Made by a program: the position numbers and the translations under genes | Assembly: GCF_032854445.1 (NCBI RefSeq) | Contig: NW_027017969.1 | Coordinates: 64,501-128,500, forward strand | Reading direction: 5' to 3' | Length of the DNA: 64,000 nt | From: Liolophura sinensis | Taxonomy: Eukaryota; Mollusca; Polyplacophora; Chitonida; Chitonidae | Shown here: one piece after another, positions 19,223-31,035 of the stretch | Layout of the letters: every line of letters starts with the position of its first letter | How positions within the stretch are numbered: the stretch's first letter is position 1 | Notes under the pieces: generated by a model | Database searches by the model: none | What the model saw: the letters and a program-made list of their open reading frames with translations, nothing else | What the model was told of the DNA's origin: nothing

Positions 19223-22200
19223 CAGCTCGCTACCTCAGTGCAGAAAGGTTGTAACTTACATTTCCCAGAAATTGATTTCTATCAACATTCGGATACCTTG
19301 AATGACAACAAATAAACTGGAAAAAGGTTGTAAGTGAATACAGTATTTTATGTCGTTAATGTACATAATAAAATAGTTGTAAGTGGAAAAGTTCTGGTAC
19401 GCTGAGTGTAGAATGATTGTAAGTGTAGCACTGTCAGGAGTGAAAGGTTGTAACTGGAAACTCTTCAAGAAAGGAGGCGTGAAAAGGTGCCACTGATTTC
19501 CAGATTTCTGGAACCATTAGACATCATGGCTAATGCTAGACCAAAACGAGATAGAAAGCAGGTCTATAACCTGTCTGATGTGCTGTCACAGTTGGACGAA
19601 GATTCATCTGGCAGCGAATATAAGGCTGACGAGGGTGAATCGGATACAGAAAGCGTCAGTGAAGGTGGGTTATGAACTCTTCTTCTGTTGGTGACGGAAA
19701 CTATGCACTCAGTAATCCAGTGTTGCATGCAGATTTACATCCAATTGTTCACTTTCCACTTTATGACACAGAAAAAGTTAAGTTTGGGGAGAAATTGACG
19801 CGTCGGTGTATGCGGGGGTAGGAGAGGCGGGATTTTTGCCAAGAATATCATGTTTTAAATAAATGTAACATAATGGTTTTGACTTTTCTTACAATAAACT
19901 ATCGGGCTCAGGCAGGAGATAATGAAGGGGAAGTGTGCTATGACAGGATGATTTTCTGTTACTGATACACACCCTATTTTACTTTATAAGCAGATGAGGA
20001 GAGCTTGATTGGCGAAGTGAATAACCTGGAGGGTGACACAGAGACTCAGAGTGTACATCTTTCCGATGGAAAAACACAAGGGATGACGTCAGAGACCTCT
20101 GCTCAACCAAATCCACTTGATTCTGAGAAGGCTGGTATGGAAATAAATAACAAAGGCAAATGACTTGTTTCCAGAATCAAAACTTTAATAAAGACGAAAA
20201 ACTTCTAGAGAAACCTTAAAACAGAGGCCTAGATAGGCTAGACAGATAACCTAAAGTAAAGATATTCTAGAGAGTTGTATACAAAATGTGTATTTTGTTT
20301 TTGTTCTTCCATAGCCTGGAACCAGATGTTAATTTGAGTATTGTTCTTCATATACTTTCAGAACAAGAAATCACAGCAAGCAGTAGCAACATTTCTCAAC
20401 TTGATCCACATCCCTTGACTAATCCATTGTCCTCGAGCAGCCCTTCGCGGCACGACATTTCAGAAGGCCTATTAGACTCCGACCTTCCGGCAAATGATGA
20501 TCCACAAACAGCGACGGAAAACCAACAACCTAGAGACCATGGTAAGAGTGAAACAGTTGAACTGTCAATTTCCTAATTATATAGTCAGAAAATATGAAAG
20601 TTATTAGGGGTCATCTTAGTAAAGAAAAGATTCAGTAGGCCTGGTACAGCAAAATAGTATTGTGTTTATAGTAGAACCATACTACATGTACTTTTTTTCT
20701 GTTTAGAAAAAGCAAAACCCAGCAAACAGAATAACATATAACGTTCAGTGTTTAACAAATAAAATAGAAAATATACTAACTGAAGACCATATACGGTGCG
20801 TAAAATCAATGGAAAACAAAACCTTTTTCTGTGTAGAGGGCAGAGTGTTATGAACTAAAAAAATAAATCAGCCCCCCCTTCCTTCCCATCCTTCCTTTAA
20901 AATCTCCTTTCTACTTCTACAGACAAACTAAAATACTGACCTGAAGTTTGAATGTTTACTATACTTAACAAGTTATTAATGTTTTTTTTTACCTTTAAGA
21001 GGAAGGTCATACTGACATAACTAGGGGAAGAAAACGGAAGAGAGAGACGGATGCTTGGAGTCGAAATAAAAGAAAGGATGCAAGGAACAGAGGGCGTGAA
21101 TATATCAATGAAAAGGGACGTGTTATACATGCAAGACGTCCACAACCTTTCCAGTGCAAATGTCACTACAAATGTACAGACAACATCCCAGAGGACGCGC
21201 GTAAGAAGGTTTGTGAAGCATACTGGGCCAGTGGTGATTATGCTCGTCAACGAGACTATATTGTTAGAAATGTGAAAAAAACAGAGCCAAGCAGGTCAAC
21301 AACCACTGGCGAGTCCAGAAGACAATGGACCTACCAGTATCACTTGACCATGAATGGTCAATGCATTCAGGTGTGCAAAACATTCTTTTTGGCAACACTT
21401 GATATACACCAAAGAACAGTTTATTACGCTCTCGATGCCAAAACCAACATAAACGCTGCAAATACTGAGGGTTTTGTATCTCCTGATCGTAGAGGCAAGA
21501 ACACACCAAAAAACAAGACCAGTGATTCGGACAAGGCTTTTTTAAAAGCTCACATTGAATCGTTCCCTGCCGTCGAGTCACATTACTGCAGACAGAGGAC
21601 ACGGCGCAGGTACCTGGACAGTAGTCTTAATGTGAAGAAAATGCATGAACTGTACGAGGAACATTGCAGAAAGGAAAACCGCACACCGGCAAAGGTTCAT
21701 GTATACAGAGAGATTTTCAACAGTGAATATAATTTGGGGTTCCATAAACCAAAAAAGGATGAATGCAGTCTTTGTGATCGATTTAAGAAGGCTACCCTAA
21801 CAGAGAAGGAAGCTATGAATACAGAATATCAGGCACACCAAGCTAGAAAAGTTCAGGCCAGAGAACACAAGGAAACCGATAAGAAGAGGGCAATTGAAAA
21901 TCCAGAAACTGTGAGATCAATAAATTTCGACCTTCAAAAGGTTCTACAGACACCTCAGATGAAGGTGTCAAACCTTTACTATAGCCGTAAATTGTCTACA
22001 TACAACTTTTCTATGTACGACCAAGCATCCAGGGCGGCACACTGTTACATGTGGCATGAAGGTCTAGCAAAACGTGGATCAAATGAGATTGCTTCGTGTG
22101 TTTATGGGTACATGAAAAACTTGCCACCAACAGTTAAAGAGATTAACTTTTTCAGTGATACCTGCAGTGGTCAGCAGCGTAACTGCAACTTCTCCACAAT

Positions 22201-23375
22201 GTGCTTGTTTGCTGTTCAGAGATTACCTTTGAATATCATCAACCATAAATACTTCGAAAGTGGACATTCCCAAATGGAAGGTGATTCTGTCCATTCCACC
22301 ATTGAGAGAGCTACCAAAGATTCTGATATATACAGCCCGACAGAGTGGTATGGGGCGGTGCGAATGGCAAAACGCACTCAGCCAAGATATGAAGTTGTCG
22401 AAGTGGATACCCCTGATATCTTTGATTTCAAGTCAATGGCAGATGAGTGCTTCATTAATCGCAAGATGGCAGATGATGGGACCAACTTAATGTGGTTAAA
22501 AGTGAAATGGTGGCAATACCGGTCAGACAAACCATCACAAATATATTTTAAGTACCAGATGGACGATTCAAATTTCAGATGCATCACCGTGAATCGAGCA
22601 ACACGCCGTGGACGGGTGAAGGAAATCAAAAATGCACAACTCCAGTGTGCATACAACGAACGTCCCATGATCGCAGAAGCAAAACACCGAGACCTTATGA
22701 AATTGTGCAGAGAAGGTCACATTCCGTCGGTCCATCACGAGTTCTACGAGAACCTACAGCATGGGGCCAGTGTCAGGGATAGGCTCCCTGAATCGGACGT
22801 CGAGGAAGATGACATTTGGGAAGATGACAGCGCTGAAAGTTAAAAACAGTTAGATTTTGAAAGGACTGAATTAATTTGTCTCCATCCTTGATATGAAAGT
22901 GCCAAAGAAGTGGCCAGACTGACATTCTTGACTTTATTAACAGTACTGTTTTTTTGTGTGTTACATTCCGCTGTAGACGAAAATGTTTGTCTAATAACGT
23001 TATGCATCCCCAGAAAGTGGCCAAAAGAAAACTGTGAAGGTGAAGTGACATAACTAATGATAGGTGTGTTGGTTTGTGAGTTGATGTGTCTTGCAGACAG
23101 CGGACTGAAAGCTCAGTTACAACCATTCACATTTTGCCATGTAGAAATGTGATAAGTGGTGAAAAGGTGTATCTGCCATATCACGTGACCGGCACAGCAA
23201 AATTAACAGGTAACAATGGGAGTGAAAAAGTGTTTGCATCCCAAGTGTATGTACGCCTAACTAGTTTTTGGTTTAAATGATTTATATTTCTTTTGTGAGT
23301 TTGAACATTAAAAGTTGAATATATCAATTCCTTTGTTTTTCACTTACAACCTTTCTGCACCGAGGTAGCGAGCTG
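19223..23375 (+). mobile_element. Apparently intact 4-exon DNA transposon, superfamily unassigned
   Basis: Inverted repeats bound a ~4.15-kb unit. The left end CAGCTCGCTACCTCAGTGCA then GAAAGGTTGTAA is at 19,223-19,254. The right end is the reverse complement with one mismatch over this stretch, at 23,344-23,375. Subterminal TTGTAAGTG/TTGTAACT repeats recur at the left end (about 19,249, 19,327, 19,378, 19,415, 19,448) and resemble transposase-binding sites. It encloses a spliced 767-aa transposase-like gene with no stop or frameshift. No clear target-site duplication was found (left flank AACA, right flank CCAA), so the exact termini are uncertain by a few bases. The insertion lies in the last intron of the ASB-like gene, antisense to it. 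Confidence 0.78.
19526..22843 (+). CDS. Transposase-like protein, 4 exons, 767 aa
   Basis: Exons: 19,526-19,664, 19,994-20,134, 20,362-20,541, 21,000-22,843. All three introns are phase 1 with GT...AG ends, and the joined frame stays open to TAA. Exons 1-3 encode an acidic, Ser/Glu-rich low-complexity leader (residues 1-153). Exon 4 carries a basic KRKR-type segment, a CKCHYKC zinc-binding-like motif and a core. Candidate catalytic acids of an RNase-H-fold transposase are D464 (NFDLQ), D540 (FFSDTCSGQQRN) and E580/D582 (SGHSQMEGDSVH). The C-terminus is acidic. I recognise this as a large, mostly uncharacterised animal family with a conserved 'SDxCxGQxxN ... GHSxxxxD' pattern, but cannot assign a superfamily. 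Inverted repeats surrounding it support a transposase role. The start ATG is the first in frame. Sequence integrity suggests recent activity. Confidence 0.8.
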
Positions 23376-23594
23376 CCAACCACGTCACGACAGTTCTATT
23401 TCGCTAATGAACAGGTGATTTAGCCTGCGCTATCAAAACGGCTACTTCCCTCAAAATCTTACAGTTTTGGCATTTTTGCAGAATGAAGTTGACGTTTTGA
23501 TTGAACTTGCCAAAACAATAGCAAAATTGTCCGATGCTCATATTTGGTCTGGTGATGACTTTTCTGGTAATCACTGTTACCATACAGATGTGAC

Positions 23595-23648
23595 CGCCTG
23601 TGATAAGTGAAATATTCTCGAGTACAACGTAAAACAACAATTAAATAA
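23595..23648 (+). mobile_element. SINE family 1 tail fragment
   Basis: Only the 3' end is preserved: AAGTGAAATATTCTCGAGTA, CAACGTAAAACA and AATTAAATAAA. Confidence 0.65.
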
Positions 23649-24003
23649 AGCTGAGCGCCTTATATTATAGTGACTTTATCCGCCTGTGTTCGTGTCTGGG
23701 CTATATCTCCAATTTAACGTGTCCCGACTAACATTTTTCCATTCCCGTGGTTGTCATGGTAACCAGATCGCCATTTTATTAATATACACCATAGACATAA
23801 ATAAGATTTTCTATCCGGGCTACAACTTTAACTGTTTTCCATGTAGATGTTTAACTTTTGGTGGATACATGGATACGCATTTGTTCATTTAATACGGGAG
23901 TGATAATACCGAAGAGGTGTAGGTTGAGCCGCGATAATACAGGAGTAATATAAACTATCGAGATGTTACAATATCGAAGTGATGTAGGTTGAGCACATGT
24001 AAG

Positions 24004-24021
24004 CCCCCCCCCCCCCCCCCC
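24004..24021. repeat. Poly-C tract (18 bp)
   Basis: Uninterrupted run of 18 C; other G/C homopolymers are at 25,029-25,043 and ~28,242-28,255. These are prone to length errors. Confidence 0.9.
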
Positions 24022-24231
24022 ACCAAATGTTCTTTCAAGTAAATACACACGGGGGCTGCGTGCAAGAATGTATGCTTTGGATTTAACGTAGTACTTGGCA
24101 TTTTTATATAATATGACGAAGACGCGGGGGCGAGGGTAATACATGAGTAATTGTGTAGTTGTTTGGTACAGTGGGCAACAGTGTCCTACGGGGAGTTGAC
24201 TATATATAGATGCACTCACATACTCACATAC

Positions 24232-24330
24232 CTGGGCTAAAGTTGGTAACACTGCTCCCTGTTTAAGAAGATAGGCCACAAGTGGTGTCTGGTCCCTTCT
24301 CATTGCCGCAAGCAGAGCACAACTGCCAGA
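24232..24330 (-). CDS. ASB-like gene, ankyrin exon (last before SOCS exon)
   Basis: Exactly 99 nt, phase 0 at both ends, with acceptor CTGATACAG and donor GTATGTGAGT on the minus strand. It encodes one 33-residue ankyrin unit beginning SGSCALLAAMRRDQTPLVAY and continuing LLKQGAVLPTLAQ. The LL..GA core matches the second helix and turn of the ankyrin consensus, but the TPLH tetrapeptide of the first helix is replaced by CALL. That is typical of a diverged capping repeat adjoining the SOCS region. It is the most divergent unit of the array. Confidence 0.8.
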
Positions 24331-25043
24331 CTGTATCAGAGAACAATCAGCTTAAGCAGGGATATAAAGACTACAAGAAACTTACAGCAAAGAGAGTAAA
24401 ATCAAGAGAAGCGACGACACTGTGACAGTTGGCTAACGGTCACATGCAACCGGTGAAATATGGCCTATTGTTAATCTACTTCACAAGGGAACTATTCTCA
24501 CTCTTCATGTAAATACTTAAACAGCGGCAAATAACACGCCCCTATCATCATGACACGCAGAATTCGGTACAAAAGAAAAAAGCGCAGGGATAGCAATTTA
24601 TTTGACCTCACTGGTTAAGAATTGCTCAGATCCCGGTTTATGCAGGAATACAACAGTATGCAAGACTTACGGCATATAGGGTTAGACCAGAGCAGCCATG
24701 ACAATGTGTTCTCGCGTACAAAAGGCACCCCAAACTACCATACACGATTATATTTTTGGCAATGGAAACACTGAATTCCTGGGGGAAACCTGGAATACCT
24801 CAAAACTGAAATCCCCCCCGCGGTTTCTGGCATGTCCTCTAGGCAAGGATACACCAGCTGAATAAAATAGGCCCACATCTTCTCGACTAATATGAGAGAC
24901 TGTATTTGTTGACTGTAGTTTGCCACTCGTAAAACGCGGAAGACATTATCCTGACGGTTGGTTAGTCTTATGAAACCGTCAGGCACAAGGCTCCACTTTT
25001 CCCCTTACTTCTCCACAGACGGCAGGCCGGGGGGGGGGGGGGG

Positions 25044-26000
25044 ACACTAAGATTAATCGGCTGGTCACGCTAGTGTGGATTTCGAAGAAGGCATTCGTAT
25101 AATTATTTCATCATGACGTGAATTACTATTCTTTTCTTCAGATGTTTTTAAAGGCACTTAGAATAGTTCCCTTGTTTTTTGGTAGACATATTACTGTCCT
25201 TGGGTGTCTGGAAACAATGACATTCAGTATAGCGCTGGGTCAAACGAATGGGTTCATTTTAGTTTTAGTTTGAATCTGTTCGAGTATACCCAAAAAAACT
25301 ACCCTATGTGGGTGCGCAATTCCCGTTTCCATTTCTGGTAACACGCATGGGAGTTTCGACTCCGGGGCGGAAATGAGTCTACCTAGAATGAAGCACGAAA
25401 TACGGTTCTTTTGCACCATGTCCTCTGTCAACCTGTCCTCCACTGTATCGGGTATATCTAAGCCGTCTCCCCCTCAGTCGACTTCGTCCTGTGCTGCTAA
25501 AAGATGAGTTACTTGATAGCTGCCATTAATTCCTGGGTTTAGCCTCTACAACTGCTGACAAGCCTGAAACCAAAATAAATGCCACCTAACCCTTGGCGAG
25601 GCTACATGTATTAACAGTTCTGCAAGGGAGGTCAAGCTTGTTAAGAATCAATTCTGTTAAGAATCTGTTGATCAATTCTTGATCAGGTGACATTCTAGTT
25701 GAATGTGGTAGGGAAGAACAGTCTATAAACCTGTTGCCTCTGAAAACTATTTGCGGTTTCCGTATCAACCCATAATTCCATACATACCCGGGCCGAAATA
25801 CTGATTTAGAAATAAACACCTAATCAACGCAGACCAATGAGGGCTTCGACAGCCAGAACCCAGTGAAACGTTCAAATTGCAGTGGAGCTCACATAGCTTC
25901 TTTTCGCCATTGCCTACTGTTTCAGCGGGAGAAACAACTTGCCAATACTATAAAAGGACAATAGCGTGATAGTTAGGACGTGATCACCCGTAACTGGTCT
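25044..26000. other. Intron DNA, nothing recognised
   Basis: No exon, repeat family or coherent ORF was identified; short ORFs here are unsupported. Confidence 0.4.
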
Positions 26001-26019
26001 GGTTTTACGCTCTTTGTTG

Positions 26020-26570
26020 TAAGGGGATTCTGCTGACTGCCTTAACACCCCCGAGGCCTTGTCGCTTTGCATTGTTTTAATTTATGTTGAATGTGATGAA
26101 AACACAGTTTTTGAGTATTTCCAGACCAGTGACGTTGAATAAAAAGCAATTAAAATCACTTTCTAGTTTTTACCTAATTCTGCTTAAGCCATTGTGTAGT
26201 GGCGTGTAAATTGCTACTATCTATGCATTTACATCAAATGTTAGAATAAAAACCGGACTGAGATAAACTGACATGAGCCCGTATTTCACCGGTTACGCGA
26301 GACCATTTGCAAGCTATCACGCTGTAGTCGCTGCTCTGTTCTTACTCTCTTTGCCATTGTATTCCTGCATAAACCAGGATTCTGCTTGTGGAGTGCTCCC
26401 TGGCACCATGGCTTAAGCAAATTGGCAATTAGCTTAAGCCATGGTGCTAGGTAGCGTGTAATTTTCCAATATTTAAGCATCTACATGAACTGTTAGAACA
26501 AACCCTTGACTCAGGTAGGTTGACATGGGGCACTCTTTCAACGGTTACATGTGACCATTTACAAATGTTT
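26020..26570. repeat. Dispersed non-coding repeat, two units plus distant copy
   Basis: A unit running from a GCTTAAGCCAT(G/T)GTG phrase through GCGTGTAAATTGCTA, TGCATTTACATnnAnnGTTAGAA and CCGGTTACnnnnGACCATTTGC occurs at about 26,180-26,330 and again at 26,420-26,560. A third copy, with an extra internal duplication, lies at 60,300-60,640. Coding potential was not seen. Confidence 0.65.
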
Positions 26571-26660
26571 ATCCCCAAAACAGCTAAATTTCTTGGGCAT
26601 CTCGTATCTCAGTTTGGTGTGCAGATGGTCCAGTAGTTCAAGGCAGTCGATGCGTGTCAG
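26565..26660 (+). pseudogene. Possible Ty3/gypsy RT scrap
   Basis: Frame reads MFIPKTAKFLGHLVSQFGVQ, resembling the 'FLGHVVSxxGV' block that follows the RT active site in Ty3/gypsy polymerases. Only ~25 codons are recognisable. Confidence 0.4.
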
Positions 26661-27139
26661 GTCACCGGGTTACGCCTTGTGGTGCCATGGCACCACAAAG
26701 CGCTCGCCAAGTCCGAAAATGAGTCATTAAATTGGAAGGTAAAAGTTTGCCTGGTTAAATTGTATGTGAATCTTTATTCTTTAATGATCGCACTTAACGT
26801 TTAGCCTATCTCGTCTTGCAGTTTGCCACTGCAGTACCAGGAATACTACGCGAGCGTACATCATACTTTCATCACCATCGTCATTTCATTGAAATAACAA
26901 CATTCACATTTTACGAAAATATATATTTAGGCTACACATATGGAGAATATCAGATTAAATGGATTTGCTATTTTTTTAGTGGATGGGAGTGTTTTCATAC
27001 ATCGAGCATGTAGGTAAGAAAGCACACGTACGTAACTCACCAGTGGTCGTTTAACGAAGTGTGTGTCGTTCTAGGTGAGTAACTCAAGTATTTAATTGTC
27101 ACAAAAACGGAAATACACGTCTATTTTCTTTCAATTTTG

Positions 27140-27412
27140 GGGGCATCCGTGGCTCAGCTGGTTAGCGCACTAGCGCAGCGTAATGACCCAGGACTCTCTC
27201 ACCAATGCCGTCGCTCTGAGTTCAAGTCTACCTCATGCTGGCTTCCTCTCCGGCCGTACGTGGGAAGGTCTGCCAGCAACCTGCGGATGATCGTGGGTTT
27301 CCCCCGGGCTGTGCCCGGTTTCCACCCACCATAATGCTGGCCGCCGTAGTGTAAGCGAGTATTCTTGAGTACGGCGTAAAACACTAATCAAATAAATACA
27401 TAAATAAATAAA
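27140..27412 (+). mobile_element. SINE family 1, full length
   Basis: A well-preserved copy from GGGGGCATCCGTGGCTCAGC to the AAATAAATA tail, with a perfect 13-bp target duplication TCTTTCAATTTTG (27,127-27,139 and 27,413-27,425). Nearly unmutated tail, so a comparatively young insertion in the intron. Confidence 0.92.
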
Positions 27413-27515
27413 TCTTTCAATTTTGCCCGGCAGAGCCCAACATAATTATGCTTTCAGCGTTTGCATAACATTAAAAATGTTTAAACATTATGATATCATC
27501 AGTTGATAATGAGAA

Positions 27516-27557
27516 TAACCCTAACCCTAACCCTAACCCAAATTAACCCTAACCCTG
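27516..27557. repeat. Interstitial telomere-type repeats
   Basis: About four tandem CCCTAA units (27,516-27,540) and, after AAAT, two more (27,544-27,557). This is the TTAGGG metazoan telomere motif, located inside an intron of the ASB-like gene. Confidence 0.9.
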
Positions 27558-27695
27558 ACTAATAGTTATGATAAGGTGATAATAGTTATGGGAAGTTAAG
27601 AACCACTATTTTAAACATTTTCAAAAATTTCTGAATGAATTAAATTTAAAAAAATGGAAATTGGATTATAGTTTCAGTCGAAACTCTTCCCAGTG

Positions 27696-28058
27696 ACCGG
27701 CCCGGATAGCACAGTTGGTAGAGCGTCCGCTTCGGGACCGGTAGATCCAGGATCAATCCTTGATCGAGTCACACCTAAGACTTTAAAAGAGGAAGTTGTA
27801 ACTTCCTCGCTTGGCGTTCAGCATGAAGGGGATAGTGCAACGACTGGTTGACCCGTATCAGTATAATGGCTCGGGCGGGGCCGCTTACTTGCCTTCGGTA
27901 AGTCGTCTCAGTGAAGCAGCACTAAATAAAAGAGCGGTGGAAATCCGTCCTGCAACAAGGAGGCACATTACACGTACATGCACCCTAATGATTCCTTCGT
28001 CGTCATATGACTGAAAAATTGTTGAGTACGACGTTAAACCCCAAGCACTCACTCACTC
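27696..28058 (+). mobile_element. SINE family 2 with (ACTC)n tail
   Basis: A different tRNA-like head (GGATAGCACAGTTGGTAGAG; B box like GGATCAATCC) leads a ~360-bp unit. It ends ACTGAAAAATTGTTGAGTAC, GACGTTAAACCCC and then (ACTC)n. The target duplication ACTCTTCCCAGTG is at 27,683-27,695 and 28,059-28,071 (13 bp, the second copy merging with the tail). The tail is related to those of SINE family 1 and the LINE at 42-48 kb. Confidence 0.88.
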
Positions 28059-28289
28059 ACTCTTCCCAGTGCATACATTTCTGATATGTTACTTTGCATC
28101 ATCTTGCGTGTATGACTCATCATGACTATAAAATTATTGCACATGTTTTATGCAAATCAGGGGCAATTGTGTAAAATGGACTAGAAGTCGGCCTTGAGCT
28201 GTTGGACTGGGTCCAGATAAGTTGTCAGCTGTACAGGAATGCCCCCCCCCCCCCCAGCCACGTAACCAGAAGGAGGTTAGGAGCTACTT

Positions 28290-29110
28290 GGGTCTGTGAT
28301 GATACTACAGACGTTTGGTGAAAGACTTTTCAGGCCATTACATACACTTACTGAGAAAGGAGCTAAATTTTGTTGGGATGACACATGTGAGCAAGCGCTT
28401 AAGCAGTTAAAATTTCCACTATCATCACCCCCCTGTTCTAGCATATACGGTTCCAAATCAGGCTTTTATACTGGGCACTGATGCAAGTGACACTGTCAAG
28501 GGAGTTGCTCAGTGTAATGATGTTAATGGGGTTGTCTTTGTAACAACACGAAATTTTCTAGATAAATAAGACCAGAACACGTAGCATGTAGCTAATGGGA
28601 CAATTGAAAGGTTAGACTTTATCTACCATCTCAACCATGCACTCGATCAAAATCAGCATAGGTTGGATGAATAACTCCTCACGGTAATGATGGCATGCAA
28701 GGCATCTTAGCAGACTAGTATTGGCCGTTCTCCAAATATGTGTGTGCTAGGAAAGGAAGTATTCATGCCTATTCAAGCATCACAACTGTATCAAAGATAG
28801 AGAAATCCATTTGTGAACCAAAGCTTTACAGCGTACAGGCAAAAAAAACTTACAAGCAGTACATGAGATAGCTGGTCAGGTTCTCAAGCGGAAGGCCGAA
28901 TACAGAAAGCGTCATTATGACACTAAATCAAGAAGAGGTCATTTCAAGAAAGTCGAAGTGGTTGAATAATCCAGTGAGAAGAGTTGGATTATGTACAAAG
29001 CTTACGTCACACTCTAAGAGGCCACTTTTAATTGCAGATAAACTTGACAATACAAAGTGAAACAGCCTAAAGTGCTGATGACTTACAGGGGTTTTTGAGC
29101 ACCATCTTGG
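28290..29110 (+). pseudogene. Ty3/gypsy pol relic
   Basis: Shifted frames encode YYRRFVKDFSG, then LTEKGAKFCWDDTCEQALKQ, then VPNQAFILGTDASDTVKGVA. These are the connection and RNase H start of a gypsy polyprotein (catalytic D of TDAS). After a gap, 28,850-28,950 encodes AGQVLKRKAEYRKRHYDTKS, like the integrase C-terminal region. The intervening protease, integrase core and LTRs are absent. Multiple stops show it is an old relic. Confidence 0.7.
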
Positions 29111-29939
29111 TAGATTATGACAGTTGTCAGTGGCTGTCTGACCTGGAAATGTCAAATGAGGCTGATACTTATGTTGTGCGCTTGTTCACGTTGAAGTATC
29201 CATGTGGGACTGATGTATGACATGGGATAAGGAATCCCGGGCGCATATCAAATTTCACGAGGTTGGGGTACGACTGATCAGCCTAGGCCTAACACGCACC
29301 TTGTCCATTAATTAAATTCGCTATTGTAGTGAACAGTACGGTAACCTTGTACTTATATGTAGATGGTATGAAACGAAGAGTCCAAACTGACCAGTATGAA
29401 GCATTCAGCATGCAGGGCGTGTGATGTTATGAAACTCTTCATTGAATGTATGACACAGTGCATATGCCGTTATCATATGGATTATTTGTTTGTTTTGCCC
29501 TTGCAAAATGTCTATACCAAACGTCAAAACCTGCACACACTGCCAGAAAGGTTGTCGAGGTGTAAAGGACCTGTTTACTTCAGTCTGGTAAACACTACCT
29601 CCTGGATGTTGTCCGTTTTCTTTGCATGAGGAAGTATGACTGATTTAAAAACTGACATTGTGAATAATCACACGGAGGGAGTAAAGGAGGTTGGCAAATT
29701 ATACTTCCATGATTCTAACGGCTTCTCCTTAACCCTTCCTCCACAGGATTACGAAGATGTGGTGCAGCTAACAACGTGGGATTCTGAAGAATCTATGATA
29801 ACATGCCAATACGTAAAACAGTGGCCATGAATAACCAAAGCACACCCAGCTCACAAAGGTATCGGAGAGTAGATGGCAATCAGGGAGACGAGATAGAACA
29901 TAGGGGATTCTGTAAAGTGAAGAGGATGGCGATAAATAC

Positions 29940-29979
29940 AAGCGTCAAGTCCGACATTCCTATACCATTCGTAGTCTGT
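29940..29979 (+). repeat. 40-bp exact copy of a Polinton segment
   Basis: Bases 29,940-29,979 are identical to 10,626-10,665, part of the broken Polinton virion gene (minus-strand reading TDYEWYRNVGLDA). Flanking sequence diverges at once, so only a scrap of Polinton-type sequence is present here. Confidence 0.75.
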
Positions 29980-30534
29980 GACTCTCGGGCTACAATTGCA
30001 GTTTCCATATAACTGGAGACTATTAAAGGGATTCTTTCCAGGAATTAGCACCAGAAACTGGAACCAGTATCATCGGAAATCTAATGATAATTAAGTCAGT
30101 TGTTGCTACCCTTGTTATTGCTAGGAAATTCGTTAAGTAGTCAAACTGGCCTTCTACTAGTTCCTGTTTTCCAGCACAGATAACAAACCATCTCCGACCC
30201 CTACCAGTAATTCAACTATGTAGTCCGCCTGAATCTGCCTTCCAGTTCAGAAGGAAGTCCACAGGTGTCAGGGTATATCTGAACTCTTTGAATATCCAGC
30301 TCAGACTGGAACTGTAAATAAAGCAGCACAGGCTATCTAGGACTACAGCTCATTTTTATATCGTTTAATATATCGTATCGTAAGTCCTATTATCTTGTAC
30401 CAAGTATGCTTCTTATCCTTCTAATGGAGTTCTCTCATTGAGTGTCTGGACTATCTTACCTTGTGCCACAAGATTTACATGTGCTTTACGTATGGATTTT
30501 ACTGTGATTACTTGGATCCTATTCCATGCCTTGT

Positions 30535-30580
30535 TCGTTTATTTATTTATTTGATTTGTGTTTTAGACCGTAGTGGAGAA
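30535..30580 (-). mobile_element. SINE family 1 tail fragment
   Basis: TTTATTTATTTATTTGATTT then GTGTTTTAGACCGTA, the reversed 3' end of family 1, without body. Confidence 0.6.
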
Positions 30581-31035
30581 TAGATACCATGCCTTATTAT
30601 ACTGACCTTACTTTTCTTCGGAGGATGATGTGTTTCGTGTTCGGAGATGGAACTGGACATGGTAATGTATGGATATACCTCTGGAACTTCACTATGTGAC
30701 GAACTCAGGAGAATCCGTAAATTAAGAAGCGGGGTATGTGACACCCATGTACAATGTGTTGCATGAACAGTGCTTGTGTGTAACATGGACGCTCTAACTT
30801 GGATGAAATAAACTTCCATAGGGCTGTAAAAATCTATACTCGCAAAACAGAAGAAGCCTAAGTACTCAATACCTGAACTGACTGTTTTTCGTGCGTTTGG
30901 CTTTATTTTAAGCTGTGTATTCCTCAATGTCTTCAACTCACAGTCTTTCCTCCCTCGCGTCGGCCATGTTGTTGGCATATTTTTTACATTATGTGCACTA
31001 CTTCTTTCGGTCATGTTTGCAGTTCTTTGTATATT

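Noticed and set aside
20897-22668. Minus-strand ORFs under the transposase gene
   Set aside because: Shadows of a spliced plus-strand gene whose four exons join in one open frame with canonical splice sites.
19223-23375. Host domesticated gene rather than transposon
   Set aside because: The inverted repeats at both ends enclosing only this gene favour a mobile unit. Domestication would remain possible if no other copies exist.
27516-27557. Chromosome end
   Set aside because: Only about six telomere-type units in two short runs, with ordinary intron and SINE sequence on both sides.
30547-31014. 155-codon minus-strand ORF as a possible gene or exon
   Set aside because: No recognisable domain, it starts and ends in SINE-derived and low-complexity sequence, and splice sites in the phase of the ASB-like gene are not evident. 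Not excluded, but unsupported.
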